DNA of 64,000 bases from Anoxynatronum sibiricum (GCF_039414295.1 NZ_JBCITM010000004.1:124001-188000), one strand, 5' to 3'. Shown: positions 42,932-52,513, counted from the first letter of the stretch. Notes: generated from the sequence alone by a model not told the origin. Made by a program: numbers and translations.

Positions 42932-43660
42932 TTAATCATACTGGCAGTGATAATGTCCGTCTTCATAAAAGCACCGGTACTGCCAGCGCTTTCTTCTTAT
43001 AAAGGGGATGACAAGCACGCCGAAAAGAAATCCGCCGATATGAGCCCACCAGGCAATGCCGCCGCCATTCATGGGGGCAAACAGTGTGAAAACTCCTGAA
43101 AAAACCTGGGAAATAAACCAAAAACCGATAAACAACAGTGCTGGAACCTGAAAAAACAGCGGGATAAAGAAAATGGGCACCAGTGTTGTAATGCGGGCCA
43201 GAGGAAACATGATCATATAAGCACCCATCACAGCCGCTATGGCGCCGGAAGCACCAATGGTAGGCAGGGTGGAAGCGGGCTGAAACAGAAAATGAACCAG
43301 CGATGCCGCCACGCCGCCTGTCAGATAAAAGAGAAAAAATCTGAAATGTCCCACGGTGTCTTCCACATTATCACCAAAAAGCCACAGGCTCCACAGATTA
43401 CTGATGAGATGAAGCCAACTGCCATGTAGAAACAGGCTGGTGACCAATGGCACCACCTGAAGCGCTACGGGAAACCCGGTGCCGGGTACCAGCATGCGAT
43501 TAAAATCTGCTGGTATAAAGCCATAATTCAGCACCAGAGAGGAAAGTGCTTCCGGCGACAGTGAGAGTTGATAACGAAAAGCCAGCAAGTTGATGGCAAT
43601 CAGCAACCAGGTCATCCAGGGGACACTGCGGCTTGGAACATCGTCACGGAGGGGGATCAT
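42932..43660 (-). CDS. Rhomboid-family intramembrane serine protease
   Basis: A 242-residue membrane protein with about six helices. The catalytic Ser is in GASGAIAAVMGAYM and the catalytic His in WWAHIGGFLFG. The conserved HxxxN-type loop appears in HGSWLHLISNLWSLW. An N-terminal MIPLRDD segment is typical of this bacterial subfamily. Cleaves substrates within the membrane; targets unknown. The C-terminal tail is basic then aromatic (YEDGHYHC). It lies 30 bases behind the iron-sulfur flavoprotein gene and is probably cotranscribed with it. Confidence 0.93.
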   Translation of the reverse strand: MIPLRDDVPSRSVPWMTWLLIAINLLAFRYQLSLSPEALSSLVLNYGFIPADFNRMLVPGTGFPVALQVVPLVTSLFLHGSWLHLISNLWSLWLFGDNVEDTVGHFRFFLFYLTGGVAASLVHFLFQPASTLPTIGASGAIAAVMGAYMIMFPLARITTLVPIFFIPLFFQVPALLFIGFWFISQVFSGVFTLFAPMNGGGIAWWAHIGGFLFGVLVIPFIRRKRWQYRCFYEDGHYHCQYD

Positions 43661-43689
43661 GGCACATCATCCTTTGCAGTGTTGTCGAT

Positions 43690-44334
43690 TCATTCCAGTG
43701 GGCGCACAAAATTGGTCATCACTTTGCGGACCAGCGGCGGTGGTTCGATCACGGTGCTGCCGTGATCTTTCAGTTTAAGCAGCCATGCCATGTTTTGACC
43801 AAGCACCTGCATAATCTGAACCCCTTCGGCGTCTTCAAGCACTTCGCCAGGGCGGGCTCCGTGAATCACATTCCAATAATTGGAAGTGGGTATCAGCATC
43901 TCTGAATACAGCAGGTAGCTGTTCAACTGTTGGAAGGCAGGCAGCCCTCCTGAACGCCGAACTGTTGCCAGCGCAGCCCCCACCTTATGGCGAAAAAGAC
44001 TGCGGTTCATGCCGGCCACATAGAAGGCTCGGTCAAGAAAAGCTTTCATGGTGGCACCCAGGGCTGCATAATGAACCGGTGAACCCAGCAAAATACCGTC
44101 AGCCTCTTTGATCAACTGAATCCATTCATTGACAGGATCATTGGGAAGCACGCATTTTTCATCCCGGTTCTTGAGACACTGATTACAGGCAGTACATCCC
44201 CGAATCATGTGACTGCCGACCTGAACTATCTGGGTTTCGATTCCCTGATTTTCAACCTCTTCCAAAACCAGTCCCAGTGCCTGGAAGGTATTTCCCCTGG
44301 GATTTGGACTTCCATTAAACGCAACGACCTTCAT
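43690..44334 (-). CDS. Iron-sulfur flavoprotein / NADPH-dependent FMN reductase family protein
   Basis: A 214-residue flavodoxin-fold protein with FMN phosphate loop NGSPNPRGNT, a compact cysteine motif C47-x2-C50-x2-C53-x7-C61 typical of archaeal and clostridial iron-sulfur flavoproteins (4Fe-4S cluster), and the flavin contact GSPVHYAALGATMKAFLDR. It probably carries FMN plus a cluster and reduces oxygen species or quinones; the electron donor is unknown. AAAGGAG lies nine bases before its ATG. Confidence 0.9.
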   Translation of the reverse strand: MKVVAFNGSPNPRGNTFQALGLVLEEVENQGIETQIVQVGSHMIRGCTACNQCLKNRDEKCVLPNDPVNEWIQLIKEADGILLGSPVHYAALGATMKAFLDRAFYVAGMNRSLFRHKVGAALATVRRSGGLPAFQQLNSYLLYSEMLIPTSNYWNVIHGARPGEVLEDAEGVQIMQVLGQNMAWLLKLKDHGSTVIEPPPLVRKVMTNFVRPLE

Positions 44335-44426
44335 GGGTAAAAACTCCTTTCCATTTAGCTGTTTCTTACCATTTACTCATACCACTAAACCTAACATGAT
44401 AAGCAGGAAAAGTAACCAACACAAGC

Positions 44427-44462
44427 AAAACAGCACTGTTCTCACAGGGACAGTGCTGTTTT
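44427..44462 (-). terminator. Terminator of the methyltransferase/GH3/c-di-GMP operon
   Basis: AAAACAGCACTGT (44427-44439) and ACAGTGCTGTTTT (44450-44462) pair perfectly over 13 bp. The T residues of the minus strand follow the gene that ends at 44475. Confidence 0.88.
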
Positions 44463-44474
44463 GAAGGATGAATA

Positions 44475-47048
44475 CTAACCCACCATGGAGTTTCGGTAAT
44501 TTTGGTTGATGCTGATGGTTTTATTCTTGACCAGCTTGCTGAAAAGCACCACCAGTTCGGGATCAAACTGTGTGCCGGCATTGCGTTCAATTTCATGTAA
44601 CGCTTCATGAATGCCCATTCCCCGGTGATAAGGCCTGTCGGAGGTCATGGCATCAAAGGTATCGGCTATGGCCAGGCAGCGGGCCAGCAAGGGTGTGTTC
44701 TCTCCCTGAGTTCCCCGGGGATACCCTTTGCCATCCCAGCGTTCGTGGTGGCCGATAACAGCCGGAAGCACATAGGTGAGGGAAGGCAGATGTTTGACGA
44801 TGGTAATGGACATCTCAACATGTTTTCGGATCACTTCCAGTTCATCGCGAATGAGCGGTCCGGTTTTATTTAAGATTTGCTCTGGAATTCCAATTTTACC
44901 GATGTCGTGGAGCAGGGCTGCTTCTTTCAGAATCATTAAATGAGAAGGGTCAAGGTTTAGCGATTTTCCCAGAGTGACAGCATACTCCGCCACTCGCTGG
45001 GAGTGCCCAAAGGTGTACTGGTCTTTGGCATCGATGGCAGCAGTAAGGGCGTAAATGGTGGCGGCGTAGGAGGGTTCAGCATCGAAGTTACCCCCGGGCG
45101 GGTTCTTGGAAAGTGAAGACGGGTTTGTTGCCGATGCAGGCGTATAAATAACCGTTTGATTTTTCCCTTTGTTTTTGGCGGTATACATGGCAAAATCGGC
45201 ACGCTTCAGCAGTTCATCACCATTGGGAGCGGATCGGGGGTAGGTGCAGATACCAACACTGGCAGTTAAAAACTGCTGGGTCACATCGTCGGAGTTCATA
45301 AAGGTTTGCTGTATTTCGAGGCGAATTCTTTCTGCCAGCTCATAGGCCTGTTGTGTGGGATGATGGGGAAGCAGAACGGTAAATTCCTCACCGCCATAGC
45401 GGGAGACAATGCCCCTGGTGCCCACCAGCTGGGTAAGAATCGCTGCAATCTGCTGCAGGGCTCTGTCGCCATCAAAATGGCCATAAAGGTCATTGTAAAG
45501 CTTGAAGTAATCCAGATCGATGAGCAGCAGCGATAAGTCTCCGGAACCAACCTGCTCAATCTGTTCAGTCAGTGACCGGCAAAAAAAACGGTGGTTGTAC
45601 AGTTTGGTCAGGCTGTCGGTGTGCGCTTCTGCCTGAGCAGCTGCATACAGCCGGGCATTATCAAAGGCCACCCCGGTGGAAGTACCCAGATAAGTGAGTA
45701 GGTCCAGATCATCCGGCTGGTAGGGGCGGTTATCCTCTTTGCTGGAAAGCAAAATCATTCCGGTGAGTTCATTACGGCTTTTTACAGGAACAATGACTTC
45801 AATGTCCAGTTGATCCAAAAGGCGTTTTTCCTGATCCCACATAGACTTAAAATAGGGCAGTGACTTCATGGCCTGACTGGTCAGGCTGGTTTCGTTTTTT
45901 CGAAACCAGACGGGTAGTGGATGATTGGTTTCAAGGGTTAGCTCCGGGTGATAAATATGAGAAGACGAATGGAAAACATCATAAGTCTGCGAATGTTCGC
46001 TATAGGTCATCACAAATATTTTGCGTGTTCGCAGTACAGACTGAACTGCGTCGGTGAGAGACTCGCAGATTTTTTCAAGGCTTAAAACGCCTGAAATGGT
46101 GAGACTGAAATTTTTCAAAGCCTGGCGACGTGAGTAATCCGCTTTTTGAAAGATGAGACTCACCACTTTTCGGGAAAGAATGATCAGCGGCTGGAAGGTG
46201 GCTGCAATGAGCATGATGAGCATTAAAGTGATGAGGGTGCTGTGGTTGCCGGAAAAGAGGGTGAAACGACGGTCAACCCATAACAGGCCTTGCAGATAAA
46301 CAGTGATAAGAGCAGCGATAACAGCAAAAAAGGCCAGTCCTCTGGTGATCATGAAACGCAGCTCCAGCATGCGGTACTTGTAGATGGCCACCACCAGTAA
46401 CAGGGCGTTGATAAAAGTGGCCAGAATATCCAGGGGATAACGGCCCAGCATGGGCACCAGGTTGAGGACGACACCGACAAACATGATGATGGTTCCGGTG
46501 ACCACCAGTCGAATGGAACCGACGGGAGCTGTGCCTGCCTGAGATGCTTTGCGGGCCTGCAACAGCACGGAAAAAATGGTCAGAAAAAAGAGGATATAAA
46601 CTGGAATTGCCAGGGGTCCCAGTTCATAGGTGAGTTCCCGATAGAGGGCGGGCTGCTGATGAATGAAAATGGGAGTGCTGATGATGGCTGCTTCCTCTAC
46701 CACCATGCCACTGAAGTTGGCTGCCAAAGCAGCGGTCAGGGCAATGCCCGCAACAAAAAGAGGAAGCTTCCGCAGGCGCCCTCCCAAGACTGAAACAAAC
46801 ACATGAATAAGAAATGGCACGAAAAACATACCGGTCACCATGATTCGATTCCAGAAAAGAGAACCGGGAGACAAGTCCATTCGCATGAACAATGCAGAAG
46901 CCGTCCAGAGGATAAGGGCCCCCAGTACCAACATAAACGTTTTTATGTACCTGTCTTTGGTTGACAGCACCAGAAAGAGCATCAGCAGGCAGTAGCTGAC
47001 CAATGCGATGATGGGCACTCCCCAGAATAAAAACTGGCTTAAAGGCAT
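44475..47048 (-). CDS. Multi-TM sensor protein with GAF-like, GGDEF and HD-GYP domains (c-di-GMP turnover)
   Basis: An 857-residue protein. About eight membrane helices (residues 8-300) resemble the N-terminal membrane region of 7TM-type histidine kinases. A GAF-like domain (about 330-480) follows, then GGDEF (about 490-645) with signature GGEEF at 552-556, and an HD-GYP domain (about 680-840) with LHDIGKIGIP near residue 710 and GKGYPRG near 770. Both catalytic domains look intact, and no RxxD inhibitory site precedes GGEEF. It can thus in principle make and degrade c-di-GMP in response to a membrane signal. It begins 15 bases after the GH3 gene and is the last gene of that operon. Confidence 0.93.
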   Translation of the reverse strand: MPLSQFLFWGVPIIALVSYCLLMLFLVLSTKDRYIKTFMLVLGALILWTASALFMRMDLSPGSLFWNRIMVTGMFFVPFLIHVFVSVLGGRLRKLPLFVAGIALTAALAANFSGMVVEEAAIISTPIFIHQQPALYRELTYELGPLAIPVYILFFLTIFSVLLQARKASQAGTAPVGSIRLVVTGTIIMFVGVVLNLVPMLGRYPLDILATFINALLLVVAIYKYRMLELRFMITRGLAFFAVIAALITVYLQGLLWVDRRFTLFSGNHSTLITLMLIMLIAATFQPLIILSRKVVSLIFQKADYSRRQALKNFSLTISGVLSLEKICESLTDAVQSVLRTRKIFVMTYSEHSQTYDVFHSSSHIYHPELTLETNHPLPVWFRKNETSLTSQAMKSLPYFKSMWDQEKRLLDQLDIEVIVPVKSRNELTGMILLSSKEDNRPYQPDDLDLLTYLGTSTGVAFDNARLYAAAQAEAHTDSLTKLYNHRFFCRSLTEQIEQVGSGDLSLLLIDLDYFKLYNDLYGHFDGDRALQQIAAILTQLVGTRGIVSRYGGEEFTVLLPHHPTQQAYELAERIRLEIQQTFMNSDDVTQQFLTASVGICTYPRSAPNGDELLKRADFAMYTAKNKGKNQTVIYTPASATNPSSLSKNPPGGNFDAEPSYAATIYALTAAIDAKDQYTFGHSQRVAEYAVTLGKSLNLDPSHLMILKEAALLHDIGKIGIPEQILNKTGPLIRDELEVIRKHVEMSITIVKHLPSLTYVLPAVIGHHERWDGKGYPRGTQGENTPLLARCLAIADTFDAMTSDRPYHRGMGIHEALHEIERNAGTQFDPELVVLFSKLVKNKTISINQNYRNSMVG

Positions 47049-47063
47049 GTACTCACCTGCTTT

Positions 47064-48662
47064 CTATCGACTGTCATTCGCCAGTTTGTTAATTTCTATC
47101 ACATCAAAATGAGACGGATTCATTCGTCTCAGTTTACGATTGAACTTCAGCTTGTACCGTTTGATGGTGCCCCCGGGTAAAATGGTCACCACCAGTGGAT
47201 CGATTCCCAGCAATGCCTTCAAATCCTTGTAATCCGCATCGACATAACGAAAATAGATGGCCAGATGATCCTTGATAATTTCCCTGGAAACAGCGTAACT
47301 GTTGCTCTCTTCATGAAGTTCCAGATACAAATGGAAAAAAGAGCGATCCTGTTCATCAAAATCCTTCACGGCAAACCATTCGCCAATCTGAAGCCGTGAC
47401 AACTCAAAGGCCTTCAGGATGGTCTTTTCAGAGATGCGGGTGAAGCCTGAAATATCAATAACATGGGGGTCGCGGTCCACATAAGTGAAGTGAGGCAGCA
47501 TGACACCCTGCTCTGGGTTCTTCACACGCAGGCACCGAAAGACATCACCCACCCGATAACGGGCAAATGCGCCACCTTTTAAGCTGCTGATCACCAGTTC
47601 ATACTCTTCTCCAGCTCGAAGCTCATCCATCAAATAGGTACGGGGGATATAGTCGGGGTCCTGAAAATCCCGATCCATTTCTGAACGGGGAATAAACTCG
47701 TAAAAACAGACATCGGGAAAGAAAACCAAACCGTCCCGGGCCCATGTTTCACTGGCGATACAGGTGGGCTCTGTGCCACCGAAGATTTCAAGGGGTTTGA
47801 TACCCCAATAGGCTTCGATTTGCGGTTTGAAAGAGGCGGTGTCGGTACCGGCGCAAATCAGGCCTTTCAGCTGCCACAGATCTTTGGGAAGGATGCCTCG
47901 CTTCTGCTTCTTGCTGCGCAGCCATCCACGAAGCAGTCGAAAAGTAGCCCGGGGAGAACGACCCAAAAAACCCGTCTTCTCAGGGTTGCTTTTTTTCTCA
48001 GCCAACAGGCGGCTGATGACCATGATGACACTGCTAAGGCCAAAAAAAAGATCCACACCCTGGCTGAGGCCCATCTTCATCCCCACTTTGTTTCGCTGGC
48101 CGAAACTCATGGCTTCAGCCTCTTTTGTGGGCGGAAGAAAGTGAACGGTCAACTCATCAGAAATCATATGGGGGACAATTCCTGTCAGATACGGCAGAGG
48201 TGCCATTCCATAAAGGAACTTTTCGCCGCTGCGAAGGCTGAAGTCCCCGCGTTTTCGGCTGGTTGCCAATATCATGCAGGTGATGAAAGTGCCCTTATGA
48301 CACTGAATCATACTTTCAGTGTAGGGTGCCAGTTTAATTGGGTTGGTGCCGCCTTCCCAGGTTGTTTGAATCCATAGCAGCGGCTTGGAGGGCATGGCAT
48401 TTTCCGCTTTGGCCAGCAGCAGATCTGCATAATTGTCATATGTTGTCAGCGGGACGGTGCGGCGAAACGCCTCCACAGTTTCGGGAGGGTGGTCACCCAT
48501 AATCCGACGCCCCAGTTCACAGTTGCCATATAGCCCGATTTGCTCCATGAGGAGGCGCTTTTGAATGTCCATGAACTCATCAATGGTAAGGTCAAGAAAG
48601 CCGCAGTATTCCTGCCAAATCTCTTCATAGCGTTTTTCTTTAAGCTTTCTGTCCAGATTCAT
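47064..48662 (-). CDS. GH3-family acyl-acid amido synthetase-like protein
   Basis: A 532-residue protein of the GH3 superfamily, known in plants for adenylating acyl acids such as auxin or jasmonate and joining them to amino acids. Visible signatures are WIQTTWEGGTNPIKLAPYT (ATP-binding loop region), GLICAGTDTASFKP, EIFGGTEPTCIASE, and the second nucleotide motif YRVGDVFRCLR. Bacterial members have no settled substrate. I prefer ATG 48662 with GAGAGGG about eight bases upstream; the longer TTG start at 48689 lacks one. It overlaps the methyltransferase-like gene by 23 bases and precedes the GGDEF/HD-GYP gene by 15, so all three form one operon. Confidence 0.85.
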   Translation of the reverse strand: MNLDRKLKEKRYEEIWQEYCGFLDLTIDEFMDIQKRLLMEQIGLYGNCELGRRIMGDHPPETVEAFRRTVPLTTYDNYADLLLAKAENAMPSKPLLWIQTTWEGGTNPIKLAPYTESMIQCHKGTFITCMILATSRKRGDFSLRSGEKFLYGMAPLPYLTGIVPHMISDELTVHFLPPTKEAEAMSFGQRNKVGMKMGLSQGVDLFFGLSSVIMVISRLLAEKKSNPEKTGFLGRSPRATFRLLRGWLRSKKQKRGILPKDLWQLKGLICAGTDTASFKPQIEAYWGIKPLEIFGGTEPTCIASETWARDGLVFFPDVCFYEFIPRSEMDRDFQDPDYIPRTYLMDELRAGEEYELVISSLKGGAFARYRVGDVFRCLRVKNPEQGVMLPHFTYVDRDPHVIDISGFTRISEKTILKAFELSRLQIGEWFAVKDFDEQDRSFFHLYLELHEESNSYAVSREIIKDHLAIYFRYVDADYKDLKALLGIDPLVVTILPGGTIKRYKLKFNRKLRRMNPSHFDVIEINKLANDSR

Positions 48663-49236
48663 CCCATCGGCCCTCTCTAAATGTATCAATACACAGTTTT
48701 AAACTGGCGGTGGTGGGCATCAGAAACGGAGTTTGCTTCTGGTAGGCACCATAGCCTGGAAAACTGCGGGGGAACAGCCAGTTGTCCTGAATAGATACGT
48801 GGATGATGTCCATGATCGTCCAGATCATACCTGCAACCAGAATGAAATGAACCCCTGAAGCAAGCCAGAGAAAAAAGTAAAACACTCCAAAGCCCAGAAC
48901 ACCTGGATGACGGCAAAGAGCAAAAGCGCCTGAAGTGATAACCAGCGACTGAAGCTCCCCATGAAGGTAGGTGGCCTGGAATGGTAATGCCCAGAATAGC
49001 GCGTAGAACTGCCAGGTAAATCCTGCCACCATCATGACTCCGCACATCCCACGCAGAATGGGTGACAGATGGAAGGCGGCTTCTGCTGTCATCAGAATAC
49101 CTGCAGTGGCGGCAATCACCAGAAAAATGCCGAGAAAAAATGTTCCGTGAAAAATGCGATGAACAAAATATAGTTTATGCAGGTCAAAAAGAGTGAAAAA
49201 AAGGAAGGCAACACATCCCAAAGCGATAAAAATCAT
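48640..49236 (-). CDS. Isoprenylcysteine carboxyl methyltransferase-like (ICMT/PEMT/NnrU-type) membrane protein
   Basis: A protein of about 198 residues with five to six helices. CRHPGVLGFGVFYFFLWLASG is the RHP cofactor-binding signature of the ICMT/PEMT-like membrane methyltransferases, and FPGYGAYQKQTPFLMP matches the cytosolic tail motif of that family. Substrate unknown. The ORF extends to 49296, but that ATG overlaps the promoter -10 element, so translation must start lower down. ATG 49236 follows GGAGGTGA at a long distance (11 bases from its end); CTG 49242 would be better spaced but is a rare start. The start is therefore uncertain. Confidence 0.75.
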   Translation of the reverse strand: MIFIALGCVAFLFFTLFDLHKLYFVHRIFHGTFFLGIFLVIAATAGILMTAEAAFHLSPILRGMCGVMMVAGFTWQFYALFWALPFQATYLHGELQSLVITSGAFALCRHPGVLGFGVFYFFLWLASGVHFILVAGMIWTIMDIIHVSIQDNWLFPRSFPGYGAYQKQTPFLMPTTASLKLCIDTFREGRWDESGQKA

Positions 49237-49294
49237 TTCCAGATCGGTCACCTCCATAAGCTGAGTTGTTAATATACAGACAGGTACCAGCACC

Positions 49295-49323
49295 ATTATA
49301 TACCCAGCATTTCAATGTTGCAA
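49295..49323 (-). promoter_or_regulatory. Promoter of the methyltransferase/GH3/c-di-GMP operon
   Basis: Read on the minus strand: TTGCAA (49323-49318), 17 bases, TATAAT (49300-49295). It is divergent to the promoter at 49460. Confidence 0.65.
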
Positions 49324-49459
49324 GACTATTTCGAATAAAACTTGATGAAGTTGTCATCATTTTTAGAAAAGTGAGTATTAGTTTAGAAATGATGGAATAT
49401 CAGTGGTGACAGACGGTATGGATTCATTCGTGACAATAAATGAATCTTGCTGATTCGTC

Positions 49460-49488
49460 TTGCCAACGAGATAAATTATGAATATAAT
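49460..49488 (+). promoter_or_regulatory. Sigma-A promoter of the third chemoreceptor
   Basis: TTGCCA (49460-49465), 17 bases, TATAAT (49483-49488), about 120 bases before the likely start. A short GTTAG/CTAAC hairpin lies just downstream. The 370-base gap 49237-49606 otherwise holds only the divergent promoter at 49295. Confidence 0.8.
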
Positions 49489-49606
49489 AACAAGATGATG
49501 TTAGTTATAGCTAACGTACATTTTGTTCATGATGCATGACCAAAATGAGCTAAAGGTACGGAAAAGAGGGCTAATAAAACACAATAAGAAAGTGGGGTTG
49601 GGCATT

Positions 49607-51604
49607 ATGAGTCTATCGAAACGGATTATGTTGTACATAAGCCTGCTGGTGCTGTTAATATCTGCAGGCTTAGGAGTAACAGCCCTGATCTTTGGGGATC
49701 GAATTATCACCAGCCAGGCAGAAGAGGCATTGCTGAGTCAGGCGGAAGATGGGGCGCGGCTGGTTTCTGAAATGGTGTCGCTCCGGTTGGAGATTCTGCA
49801 GGAGCTGGCCACTCGGACCGCTGTCAGTGGAATGAACTGGGATGAACAGGTGGAGAGCTTGAGTAGAGATATTCAACGGCTGGGATATCTTGATTTTGGT
49901 ATTGTCACGTCCGATGGCAACGTGCGTTACATATCTGAGGGAAACACAACCAATTTGTCAGACAGAGAGTACGTAAAAAAAGCACTGGCAGGAGAACGAA
50001 ATGTGTCAGATGTGATCATCAGCCGGGTCACTAATCAGTCGGTGCTGATGTATGCGGTTCCCATCATGGATGGAGACAGGGTTCAGGGAGCGCTGATTGC
50101 CAGAAGAGACGGCAATGCCCTCAGTCTGATTACTGATACCATGGGATTTGGCGAAACAGGCTATGCCTATGCCATTAACCGTCAGGGAACGGTGGTGGCC
50201 CATGGCAACCGGGATTTTGTCATGGACCAGTTCACTCCCGCTGCGCAGGTGCAGGAGGACGCTTCACTGGTGCCTCTGGCAGCAACTTTTGAATCGATCT
50301 TACATCATGAGACCGGGGTGGGCAGTTATACATATAATAACAACAACCTCTACAATGGTTATGCACCTATTCAAGGCACCAACTGGATTCTGGTGGTGAC
50401 AGCCAACCAGGCAGAAGTGCTGTCAGGGCTCAATGTCCTCCGCAATATTCTGTTGATCAGCAGTCTGGCGTTCCTGGTGCTGGGGGCAGCTATTGCTTTT
50501 TTCATTGGTCGTTCCATTGCCGCTCCCATTACCAGGCTATCTGGAGCCCTTACACAACTGGCGCAATACGATCTGTCTTTTGATGAAAACAGCGAGGCAA
50601 TGCGCTACAGCAACCGCAGCGATGAAATTGGCATTATTGCCAGCTCTTTGGCCACGATGCAGCAAAACTTAATCACCCTTATTAAACAGATCGGCGAAAA
50701 CGCCCAGCAGGTGGCCTCTTCTTCGGAAGAACTGACGGCCACCAGCCAGCAGTCATCCACTTCGGCCAACGAAGTGGCCAAAACCATTGAGGAAATAGCC
50801 GACGGGGCTTCTCAGCAGGCACAAGACACCGAAAAAGGTGTTGCCAGTATCTCTGAACTGGGTGGTCTGATTGAAGATGATCAGCAGCAAATGGTACTGC
50901 TTAACAAGGCAGCAGAACAAGTAGGTGCCTTAAAAGATGAAGGCAACAAAAGCTTGCAGCTGGTGGTGGCAAAAACAACGGAGAGTGGTGAAGCCACCAG
51001 GGCAGTGAAACAGATTATTCGAATGACTGATGAAGGAGCCAAACAGATTCAGACTGCCAGTACCATGATTCAAAGCATTGCTGAGCAAACAAACTTGCTG
51101 GCATTGAATGCTGCCATTGAATCAGCCAGAGCTGGGGAAGCTGGACGGGGATTCGCGGTGGTGGCTGAAGAAATCCGCAAACTGGCAGAGCAGTCCAGTC
51201 AGTTTACGACTGAGATTGATGGGATTGTCAAGTCGCTGAAAGACAGAACGGGAGAAGCAGTGGTTACCATGGATCAAATGGAAAAGCTGGTGGAGATTCA
51301 GCATGAAAGGGTGCAAGAAACTGCTGGCAAATTTGAAGGTATTGACGAAGCTGTTCGTCAAATGCAAGTGGTGATTCAACATTTGAACGCATCAGGAAAG
51401 GCCATGGAGCAGAAAAAACAGGAAATGATTCATGTGATGGAAAACTTGTCAGCAATTTCTGAAGAAAATGCTGCTGGCACTCAACAAGCGTCAGCCTCTG
51501 TCGAAGAGCAGACATCTGCCATGGATGAAATTGCCCGTGCCAGTGAAACCCTGGCACAATTGGCGGAAGAAATGAATCGGGGGATTATGCAGTTTACCTA
51601 TTAA
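49607..51604 (+). CDS. Methyl-accepting chemotaxis protein with double-Cache sensor
   Basis: A 665-residue chemoreceptor. A membrane helix (about 8-30) is followed by a large outside domain (about 35-270) of dCache_1 type, with the family pattern SDREYVKKALAGE, VPIMDGDRVQGALIARR, TGYAYAINRQGTVVAH and GYAPIQGTNWILVV. A second helix (about 280-305), HAMP (about 306-360) and the signalling coiled coil follow, with tip IAEQTNLLALNAAIESARAG. The C-terminal half closely matches the receptor at 3171. Start ATG 49607 has only a weak GGGG-rich site; upstream in-frame TTG/ATG codons (49523, 49529) lack one and add a polar extension. dCache receptors commonly bind amino acids or related compounds. Confidence 0.93.
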   Translation: MSLSKRIMLYISLLVLLISAGLGVTALIFGDRIITSQAEEALLSQAEDGARLVSEMVSLRLEILQELATRTAVSGMNWDEQVESLSRDIQRLGYLDFGIVTSDGNVRYISEGNTTNLSDREYVKKALAGERNVSDVIISRVTNQSVLMYAVPIMDGDRVQGALIARRDGNALSLITDTMGFGETGYAYAINRQGTVVAHGNRDFVMDQFTPAAQVQEDASLVPLAATFESILHHETGVGSYTYNNNNLYNGYAPIQGTNWILVVTANQAEVLSGLNVLRNILLISSLAFLVLGAAIAFFIGRSIAAPITRLSGALTQLAQYDLSFDENSEAMRYSNRSDEIGIIASSLATMQQNLITLIKQIGENAQQVASSSEELTATSQQSSTSANEVAKTIEEIADGASQQAQDTEKGVASISELGGLIEDDQQQMVLLNKAAEQVGALKDEGNKSLQLVVAKTTESGEATRAVKQIIRMTDEGAKQIQTASTMIQSIAEQTNLLALNAAIESARAGEAGRGFAVVAEEIRKLAEQSSQFTTEIDGIVKSLKDRTGEAVVTMDQMEKLVEIQHERVQETAGKFEGIDEAVRQMQVVIQHLNASGKAMEQKKQEMIHVMENLSAISEENAAGTQQASASVEEQTSAMDEIARASETLAQLAEEMNRGIMQFTY

Positions 51605-51755
51605 TGAAAGAATGGCAAAAAGCAGCAGAAGAAGGTTGATCCTGCGTCGTCCTTCCAATAGAATAATAAAAAAGATATATGTCGCGGTTAAAAGGGTAGG
51701 TAGCCTTTATGAACGAATTGTTTCGGACCAGGACACCATGGAAAGGAAGGCGCTG

Positions 51756-52415
51756 ATGAATCTGGAGCTGCTTGTTTCTGAAAAAGTAAACATGGAGGTA
51801 ACGAACAGGAACACAGGAGAAACACTGGTATTGAAATCCCTTCTGTTGGAGCAGGATGAAGAGACGTTATATCTGGCAGTCCCCATCCACCGGGGCGTGG
51901 AATACGTTTTGCACCAGGGGCAGCAAATGAAAGTGGTGTATTATCGGGAGAATGGGGTTTTCAGCCTTCAAACCCGATTTCTCCAAAAAGTCAAGCTGGG
52001 AGAGGTGGAGGCCTGCCGGCTGGTGATTGATGGAAAACCTGTCAAAATGCAGCGAAGGGATTATTTCCGACTCCCCTGTCTGTTGACAGCCCGACTGAAA
52101 AGCCTGTCCACAGGAGTGATTAGCCGGGTCACCTTCGATGAAGTCGAAGCTATCATTCATGACATCAGTGGCTCAGGAGCCAGGGGCATTTCTCACAAGC
52201 CGTTTGCCGAAAAAGATCAGGTGATTTGCACCCTTTTTCTTGACCCGGAAGAATTGACGGTAAAGGCAGAAATCATTCGATGCCAGCATCAGGCAGATGA
52301 GCGTCAATATGAACTGGGCATGCGATTCAGTGAAATAAGCGAAACACAGCAGGATCAACTTCTGGCATTTATTTTGAATCGTCAGCGTAACCTGCGGCAA
52401 AAGGGTTTGTTATAA
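51756..52415 (+). CDS. PilZ-domain c-di-GMP receptor with YcgR-type N-terminal domain
   Basis: A 219-residue protein. The N-terminal beta domain (about 1-95) resembles the flagellar brake YcgR_2 region, and the C-terminal PilZ domain (about 98-210) has both c-di-GMP-binding motifs: RRDYFR and DISGSGARG. It is therefore a probable c-di-GMP effector acting on flagellar rotation or another surface process. I chose ATG 51756, five bases after AAGGAAGG; the longer frame back to 51612 adds a basic stretch with no family counterpart. It follows the chemoreceptor directly and ends at a strong terminator. Confidence 0.9.
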   Translation: MNLELLVSEKVNMEVTNRNTGETLVLKSLLLEQDEETLYLAVPIHRGVEYVLHQGQQMKVVYYRENGVFSLQTRFLQKVKLGEVEACRLVIDGKPVKMQRRDYFRLPCLLTARLKSLSTGVISRVTFDEVEAIIHDISGSGARGISHKPFAEKDQVICTLFLDPEELTVKAEIIRCQHQADERQYELGMRFSEISETQQDQLLAFILNRQRNLRQKGLL

Positions 52416-52422
52416 CATCACG

Positions 52423-52468
52423 CCCCCCGGCGGTTTGAAGTGGTGACACTTCAAACTGCCGGGGGTTT
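52423..52468 (+). terminator. Rho-independent terminator after the PilZ gene
   Basis: A 19-bp stem (52424-52442 with 52447-52465) with a single G-U pair and a GTGA loop, followed by TTT. Confidence 0.88.
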
Positions 52469-52484
52469 GTGATCATTAGCCAAG

Positions 52485-52513
52485 TTGCACGGGCAAATGT
52501 GTCGGGTTATAAT
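52485..52513 (+). promoter_or_regulatory. Possible promoter of the gene at 52583
   Basis: TTGCAC (52485-52490), 17 bases, TATAAT (52508-52513). The -10 is perfect and the -35 weak. Confidence 0.5.
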
